Assembly: GCA_022605405.1 (NCBI GenBank)
Contig: JABYQQ010000002.1
Span: forward strand, 1,736,001 to 1,800,000
Direction of reading: 5' to 3'
DNA: 64,000 nucleotides
From: Earliella scabrosa
Lineage: Eukaryota > Basidiomycota > Agaricomycetes > Polyporales > Polyporaceae
Below are positions 57,662-64,000 of the stretch, in pieces. Position 1 is the first letter of the stretch; every line of letters begins with the position of its first letter. Under the pieces are notes generated by a model. That model searched no databases. It saw only the letters and a list, made by a program, of their open reading frames with translations, and was not told the DNA's origin. Made by a program: the position numbers and the translations under genes.

Positions 57662-59483
57662 GTTAAGCAGGATGATGCGCGCGACAGAGCGCATGCCACG
57701 GGGCGCGCATGCCAGTGATGGTGTCCGCTTGCCTATCCAGTCCTGCGTTCATCGGCCGGGGCTAGATCTACACGCACTACTGTCCCGAACCACGGCAGCG
57801 CCCACCGCTTGCTCGCATGTCACTCGCACTGCTCGTCATGCTTACGTATGAATTGAATAGCGCAATACGCTCTTGCCCTCTCGTCTGCGCATCGCATCCA
57901 TGGAGGAAGTCCGTCCCGGGAGGCTCCCGTTCGTCCCGGGCCCTGCATAATGCCATTCAATATGGTCCAATGGCCACTGTTTCATTTCTGATTCCGCCAA
58001 ATCCTACACAGGCAGCTTTACGCGACCGTTCACGGTAATGTCCAGAGCTATAGCGGCGGCTGTCTACTAAGCGGTTTGCGGGTACGTGTGTTAATCACGC
58101 CGGCTATCTTGGAGACTCGTCTCATTTCGTGGTTACAGCACGTACTCTTGGCTATCCCACCGCCGCGATGATCCACACTGTGAAGCGGGTATACTACTGC
58201 ATTCCTGTCATTGCAAGTTAACCCTCTCTGCCGGGCTCTGTCCGTCCTCCAGCGGGAAGATCAAGGCTTGTCCGTGGACACGATATCGTCTCTTCCCATG
58301 GTTGTGGCCTCCTGCATGCACCTGTTGGTATCCCAACTTAAGTGCACATGCACAGACGACAAGGAAACGTCCGGGGATCCCAATCACGCACCTCTCAATG
58401 ACGAGAACGAGAATGACATGCTCATCGGTCTAGGACATCCCCACGTGAGTGCGCGGGTGCAAATTGGGTCTCGGATGTTGGTGAAGGTCTCCGCTTGGAT
58501 GCGGATTGTCGATGCGAGTCTGGGGTCACCGCCCATTGCCCCGGCTCCGGGCTTGAGTGCCGCGGTTCAATTTCTGCGGCTACAAGCGAGGTGAGCCGAC
58601 GACCGCAAGGCGGTCCCGGAGAGGTGGAAATGCTCATTGCTATCAGCATGACTTGAGGCCGTCAAACGCCTTCAGAATGAGCTGAAGGCCTCAGACTCCT
58701 GAGTTCTTCACTTCACGGCGAGTGCTCACACACTGGCAGTGGGCGTAACCTCTTGGAAATGGTGCGTTCATTACTGGATTTGATATTATGAGCCCTGATG
58801 AGACACAATGGAGACTTGGCAGCATATTTCGGTTCCGGGCTCCCTTGTGTCAGTGGAGGACCGATCGGCATCTCTGTTGTGTCTTTCTGACGGAGCCGCC
58901 GCTTAGTCGATAACCGCGGCGACCCTTCACACACCTGGTCACAGCGCATGCTGAGGGTCCGGATCAGCACTCTCGACTGCCCGCCTCCGCATCCACATCT
59001 GCATCCTCCGGCTCCTATGTTGACTTTGACAGCTGCTCATAGGTGTGCGGAGGAGAGAGAGACAACTTGACGGTAGTTGCATCATAAGCGCCCGTGGCCG
59101 GAGTGTCCGATTACTATTCAAGTTGCGCATATTCCTGTCTTTGCACCACACGTTTCTCGTTGCAGCTTGATAGTAGACGTCTTTTGTCACATGCAAGAAC
59201 TGAGCAAGCCTGAGCCTTGCGCGAGGCAGCTCTGTGCTGAACCATACTTACCAGGCTGTTCGCTCAGCTCCGTACTCACCTATGCACGGCCGTACTCAAC
59301 TATGCCTCCTGAAAGTGCCCTAAGGTAAATGATCGATCCGGGAGATCTTGCTCGTCTGCTCACCTCGCCTGCTGTAGCCGCGCACCGCCCATGTCCGAGT
59401 CCGTGCGCCCGCAATCTCTTCTCCTCCGTCCCTGCTCCCCGTTCCACGACTCGTCTTCACGCTCGCACAGCAGCCAGCAGTCA
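57662..59483. repeat. Spacer B (right part): diverged repeats, non-coding
   Basis: Continuation of the spacer array broken at 33,722: gacagagcgcatgcc (about 57,683) picks up the repeat register seen at about 32,527. Landmarks tcactcgcactgctcgtcat (about 57,818) and gtgttaatcacgccggctat (about 58,088) match spacer A at about 22,640 and 22,890. The last 200 bp match the sequence before the unit B phosphatase fragment. No gene seen. Confidence 0.6.
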
Positions 59484-59935
59484 GCGCGACCTCGTTCCGG
59501 AACGGCACGAACGAGGACTTCCGCACGATCCACGTCTTCAAGCACCGCGAGGACATCCCGCTCACCGAGTTCATCTACCGCCTCGAGAACTCGGTCATCA
59601 ACAGCAACAGCGAGTGGGCGCAGGCGTGCAGCGCATCCTCGGCCGACTTCGTGGACGCCGCGCGGAACAGCCTCGGCCTCCCCGAGGGCGCGACGACGGG
59701 CAACACCCTCGTCGACGCCTCGATCGGCGTGTTCTTTGCCCTGATGATGGTGCTCTTCGTGTTCTTTGGCGCGAAGGCGATCCGCCGCAGGCGGTCTGTC
59801 CGTCTTGCTGGCCCCGAGGTGCGTGTCCTTCCGCTCCCAAGCTGAACCCAGTCTCACGGGGTGCGCGATCATCAGGAGAACCTCTCCGCCGTCCCCGCGG
59901 AGATCGTCATCCAGAAGGCTCCCGTCCGCTACTGA
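59484..59935 (+). pseudogene. Unit C fragment of the phosphatase-like gene
   Basis: It has the same left breakpoint and the same upstream spacer as the unit B fragment, with the final intron and last exon kept. Unlike B, a base loss in the upstream segment puts the nearby ATG (about 59,393) out of frame with the phosphatase part. Internal bases mostly follow copy A rather than B, for example in the membrane-helix codons. Confidence 0.7.
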
Positions 59936-60227
59936 GCGCTGAGCGCCGAGCTTGGGGTCTGAACAACACACGCATGGACTTCTTTGGTGGCTGACTTGAC
60001 TGGACTGTGGTTTCGGCGATTTGTACGATGACTCGCATGGCTTGTATCACTATCGGTCGGGACGCCCGACTTGTATATATCCCCTTTTCCCCTCACTACG
60101 AGACCAGCGCGGCCATGCGGATGCAAGAAAAACAGCACGGGGATGCTCCAAAAGTTCATTGTCCAAGTCGTACAAGCTCCGAAAGCGGATGAGGTGGTAT
60201 ACAGTACAGGTAACAAGACGGACGTGC

Positions 60228-63019
60228 TCATGCAGCGATTGTGAAGTTGGAAGAGTGGGCCACAAACGGCGTAATGCTCCCGATGAATGGCTTGTGGTCG
60301 CCAAAGTACGTGAGGCGGTACGTGCCCGCTGCAGCGCGCGCGGGGTCAGTCTCAGGTGGCGAATGCGCAGGGGCGGCGAGACTTACAGGGCGTGCCGTTC
60401 TCGACAATCCAGGTGATGTTGACGCTGCTCGTGCCGGCGATCTGTGCGCGGGGGCGGTGAGCGAGGAGGTCTGGGAGATGCAGAACGGCCCACGCACGGT
60501 GCTCTCCCGCTTCCACTGGAATGTCGTCGACGGGTGCGAGTCGGAGCGCACGGGCTTCCACTGGCCGCCGGCCAACTGGTCGACGGTGAGGAACGTCTGC
60601 TCCAGGCGGAGGTTGTTCTACAGATCGCGTCAGTAGGGGGGCCTGATCCTTCCAGCATCCCCGCTTACCCTTGGGTTCGCACTGAGAACCGACAGCGTCA
60701 GCAGAAAGCGTCGTGTGTCCGCTCGCAGTGCACTCACCCGATGAACGTCGCAATGACGGCCTCGCCAGCCCTGTACGGGGAAGACGTGCGGACGTCCGTG
60801 ATGATGTCACCGAAGCTCTTGCCGATCCCCGGAGCGTCGAAGACCACGCCGGTCTGCAGAGCCGTCAACGTGCTGTCACGGAGCATCGGGGGAGGACTCA
60901 CCTGGAGTGAGATCGCCTTGCCCGTCTGGTCGGCCGGTGCAGGGTCTGAGTCGGGCTTGCCAGTCGCGTTGTCAGCGAGGAGGGAGACGAGGCTTGTGTA
61001 CTTGTCCTGTCGATGGGGCGTGTCCGTCAGCACTAGTGCGCCCGAATGGAAGAGGCTCACGTACGATGTAGGACTCGAGTGTGTCTGCACACCAGAGACA
61101 TCAGTATGTCAGTTCCATGCTCACAGCGAAGACGACGCACAGGGCCCAAAGATCGTCGACGCGCCCTCATAGCGCTGGATCGAGTACTCCTCTCGCGTTG
61201 TCACATAGTGCGCATACGTGTTCGCGGGGCCCGCGATGACCACGTACGCGTCGTCGCCCAAAACACCCTCCGAGATGAGCCGCGCGCGGACCGCGTCGCG
61301 CAGACGGCGGCCCGCCATCGTCGTCATCTCGCCGGGGATGATCAGCATCACAAAGTTGCCGACGCGCAGGATCTGGATGTCGACCGTGCTCGGGGCCCAC
61401 TCGTACGGGAAGTGTGCGTAGCCCTGTGCCGGCAGTGAGCGTCAGAAGCGCCGACCAAGAACGCGGACTGACGGTGTTCAGCAGGATGGGCTTGGGAGCC
61501 TGGCAGTCGATCTGCTCCTGCGGCGGCAGAGGCGTGACGGCGCCCTTGACGATCTCCCAGAACGGGTTCCTTCAAGGCGGTGAGCGAGCAGCCATTGGCG
61601 ATAGGAGCGTGCACTTACTGGGGAGTGGACGTGTTGTCGCCCTGGATGAAATCTAACGCTCCCGGACCATCGCTACACGCTCGTCAGAGCAAGATCGCCA
61701 GTGACCCAGCGAGACACCTACGTGGTGCCACCAGCAAACGAGTAACCCATAGCTGGCGGACAAGTGCGCGCGGTCGTGCCATCGGGAAGCTTGAATTCGC
61801 GGAACGACCTGTCGCGGGATCAGTGCTCAAGCTGCAAATGGAGCAACAGACTACGACGTACATGTTCATGTAGGTGTGCACATACTTGACCGCACCGCTG
61901 ACTGAGGGCAGGGTCTGGCTCATGATCGTCTTCGCACCGTCGACCTGGCGCTGCGCGATGATCCTGTTCGACTCAAAGTCCGAAATCTGGAACCCAGGGC
62001 CGCGGCCGTGGCAGTCCTGAGTCTTGTTCCCGCACGTCGAGTGCTCGAACTCGCACAGCTGGCCGTCCCACGGCTCGCCAGGGCTTTCGCAGTATGCGCC
62101 AAGCCTTCAAATCACGTCAGCATCGCGCTCGACAGGGATGGACGCAGTGCCTACGTGTTCGGGCTAGTGTCTCCGACGTTGGCTGTGGGACAGAAACCTC
62201 AGCACGGAGATCGTTGTGAGACACAAGGTACATACATTGAGTGAAGCCGGCGACGAACGTCGTGTTGCCGGGCATTGCGTCGGGCTCAACCATCGCTTCG
62301 TAGAGGTACGCAGCCATGCCCTTGTTGTCGCTGCTGACCAGCGTGTTGTTCTGCGTGACGTTAGAAGATACCTAACATATTCCCAAGAGCCGAACACACC
62401 TCGTAAATACTCGTGCCGTGGACCGGGTAGAAGCTGAGGAAGCCCCTCGCGTTCCCGCTCTGGTCGTCGAACCGGAGGAGCGTCATGTCCTTGTCTTGGT
62501 CATGCTCATAGCGGGCACGCTCGGCGGCCGGGTTCGCAAGATACGCGAACGGAGACCGGTTGATGTTCCCGTCCAATACCGTCGTGTTGCCGACACTGAG
62601 CTTGCCTGGCGCAAGGCTGTTGTGTGCGCGTTGGACCGCGAGGACTGTACCGGCGACGATCGCATCTGCGCTCTGCTTGACGTACCCGAGCGCAGTAATC
62701 TGCGGGAGGAGGTTCTCAAGGTACCCGCCGACCCCGCTGTGCTGGTGCGTCGAGACGAGCGCGATATTGTCGTTGTTGTACAAGTCGGGGAACTGCGAGG
62801 ATAGGGCCTTGACGATCGAGCGGCGGATACCGGTGTCGCCCATGGCGATGTCTAGCAGGAGCGTGAATCTTTGCCTGAGTGGACAGGATAGAGAATGGAC
62901 GTACCTGCGTTGATGAAGACAACGCGGTTTGATGGGTTCGAAGGGTCCGCGATGATCCACGCACGGCTGCGTTGCCGCATATGCAATCCTGTGTCGACCT
63001 GGGCGAGGCTGGCATATCC
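60228..63019 (-). CDS. Neutral/alkaline ceramidase, copy C (5' exons off window)
   Basis: A diverged paralogue of copies A and B, with the stop at 60,228 and exons matched up to exon 4 (starts 63,019, GYASLAQVD). The zinc segment STHQHSGVGGYL and the catalytic GDTSPN (about 62,150-62,176) are kept. Only scattered substitutions are seen (for example a His-to-Arg change in the segment ERARYEHDQDKDM). Exons 1-3 are not in the window because intron 3 is longer here. No stop was noticed in the visible exons, so it may be functional. Confidence 0.8.
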
Positions 63020-64000
63020 CTAGATACGTGAAGGATCAGCATACGATCCGGTTTGAGAGGAGGCGGAGCTCAAAAGAGGTCCGCAGGGCGAGAGATTGGA
63101 ACGCATTCAAGCAGGTACCGAACCTAGCATTGAATGACAATGCCTGTGTGCGTGAACAAACTCATGTCACCAGTGCACCGCTCTGACTGTCATCACGGCC
63201 CACGGCGCGAGCTCTAAGACTATAATGAGATCAAGAGCTATCCAGTCGGCACGTATACAGTTTGATGACCGGGATGAGCCACCGTCGACGCTCGTGTGAC
63301 TGGGGTAAAACCTAGTGGCCTGCCACGCTCGCAGAATAACTCAAGGCCAGCGCTGCCGCGTTCTCAGGCAACGACCTGGGCTGACGCTGAATAGCCGCCA
63401 GTGCGAACGTTGTGAAGCAATGCGCATATATGCATCTGCCAGCATCAACACGTGCACAAGACTAAGTATCTCGTGGATCCGCGTAATGGCATCTTACGCT
63501 GTTCTCTGTCCATCTCAGTGTCCCTTTTCGGACGGGGCGGAGACGAGGCAGATATCGTCTGGTGACGAGATTATCATAGCGCGTCATCGTCTCGATGCAA
63601 GGGCAGCAAGCCCATCGAGCATATCTCAGGTCCGGATGCACCTCGCTATATGCGCCTCATCATGGGACGAGAAGGAAATCCTCGGACGCGCCATGACGCG
63701 TGATATGAACCCTGCTTGTTCGGGTGTAGGCAGTTCCGTATCAGACATAGCACGTTCAGAACGTGAATATATGCGTCCTTTCGTTCCCGAGCACGGCGAG
63801 CATACCAGAATTTGGGATGAGAGAAAAGGCAGCGAGGGGAAGATCACCCAAGGTGACTGAGGAAGCCTGATGCGTCGCGTCCAGGGGCAGAACCCGCCGG
63901 ATAATCGCAGTACCGACGCGCCGGAGCAAGGGACATGGGAGTTATCTTCTTAGTTCCCGACGAGCCCGACTCCGAGCATCGTTAGGCAGCGTTGGGCATG
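63020..64000 (-). other. Intron 3 of ceramidase C and window edge
   Basis: Homologous to the 726-nt intron of copies A and B, with extra sequence at about 63,275-63,580 that they lack. No coding exon was recognised before the window ends. Confidence 0.5.

Larger units (their letters stand above)
24176..59483. repeat. Tandem unit B, interrupted by the transposon tower
   Basis: Second tandem unit. It starts with the truncated phosphatase exon and contains ceramidase B, its flank, and a spacer split by the Harbinger element (33,723-57,658). Ceramidase B to C distance is 35,302 bp. Subtracting the element and one 3-bp target copy (23,939 bp) leaves 11,363 bp, which matches the A-B spacing within about 140 bp. 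The spacer resumes on the right side at 57,662. Confidence 0.8.
59484..64000. repeat. Tandem unit C (runs off the window)
   Basis: Third unit: phosphatase fragment, ceramidase C and the start of its upstream region. It is a few percent different from A and B, with an insertion of roughly 300 bp in ceramidase intron 3 relative to them. Confidence 0.8.

Overview
The window looks like nuclear DNA of a mushroom-forming basidiomycete (Agaricomycetes; a polypore-like fungus is an inference). The evidence is GC-rich genes cut by many 45-75 nt GT-AG introns, the gene families present, and Harbinger, Ty1/copia and KDZ transposons. It has three parts.

Part 1 (1-13,407) is ordinary single-copy gene space. 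It holds UTP20 (minus, C-terminal end off the window), a small single-pass membrane protein, an unusually short SRP72, and a membrane-anchored histidine-acid-phosphatase-like protein. The phosphatase-like gene faces the next gene.

Part 2 is a tandem array of units about 11.2-11.4 kb long. Each unit carries the 3' end of the phosphatase-like gene (complete in the first unit, a fragment in the others), a neutral ceramidase gene on the minus strand, a 2.4 kb upstream flank, and a gene-free spacer of diverged repeats. Unit A runs 12,933-24,175, unit B 24,176-59,483 and unit C from 59,484 off the right end. A and B appear identical by eye over about 6.4 kb spanning the whole ceramidase gene, yet their spacers are clearly diverged. 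C is a diverged mosaic. This suggests repeated duplication and gene conversion, with an assembly artefact as the alternative.

Part 3 is a tower of transposons inside the spacer of unit B. A PIF/Harbinger element (33,723-57,658; TIRs; DDE transposase plus Myb/SANT-like gene) carries a 384-bp hAT-like MITE with 8-bp target duplications. It also carries a Ty1/copia element (36,541-57,018) with two 580-bp LTRs that look identical and a 5-bp target duplication, inserted at the 3' splice site of the Harbinger Myb gene. The copia is interrupted by a 13.9-kb KDZ-type (Kyakuja/Dileera/Zisupton) DNA transposon (41,773-55,708) inserted in an open frame upstream of gag, with a 9-bp (or 8-bp) target duplication. 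The KDZ element carries an intact-looking CxC2-type KDZ transposase, three other plausible spliced genes (one with a GRF-like zinc cluster), and decayed coding remnants with a perfect 21-bp hairpin. When the Harbinger element and one target-site copy are subtracted, units B and C are 11.36 kb apart, close to the 11.22 kb spacing of A and B. That supports this reconstruction.

No tRNA, rRNA or CRISPR features were found. Exon limits come from reading splice signals and frames by eye.
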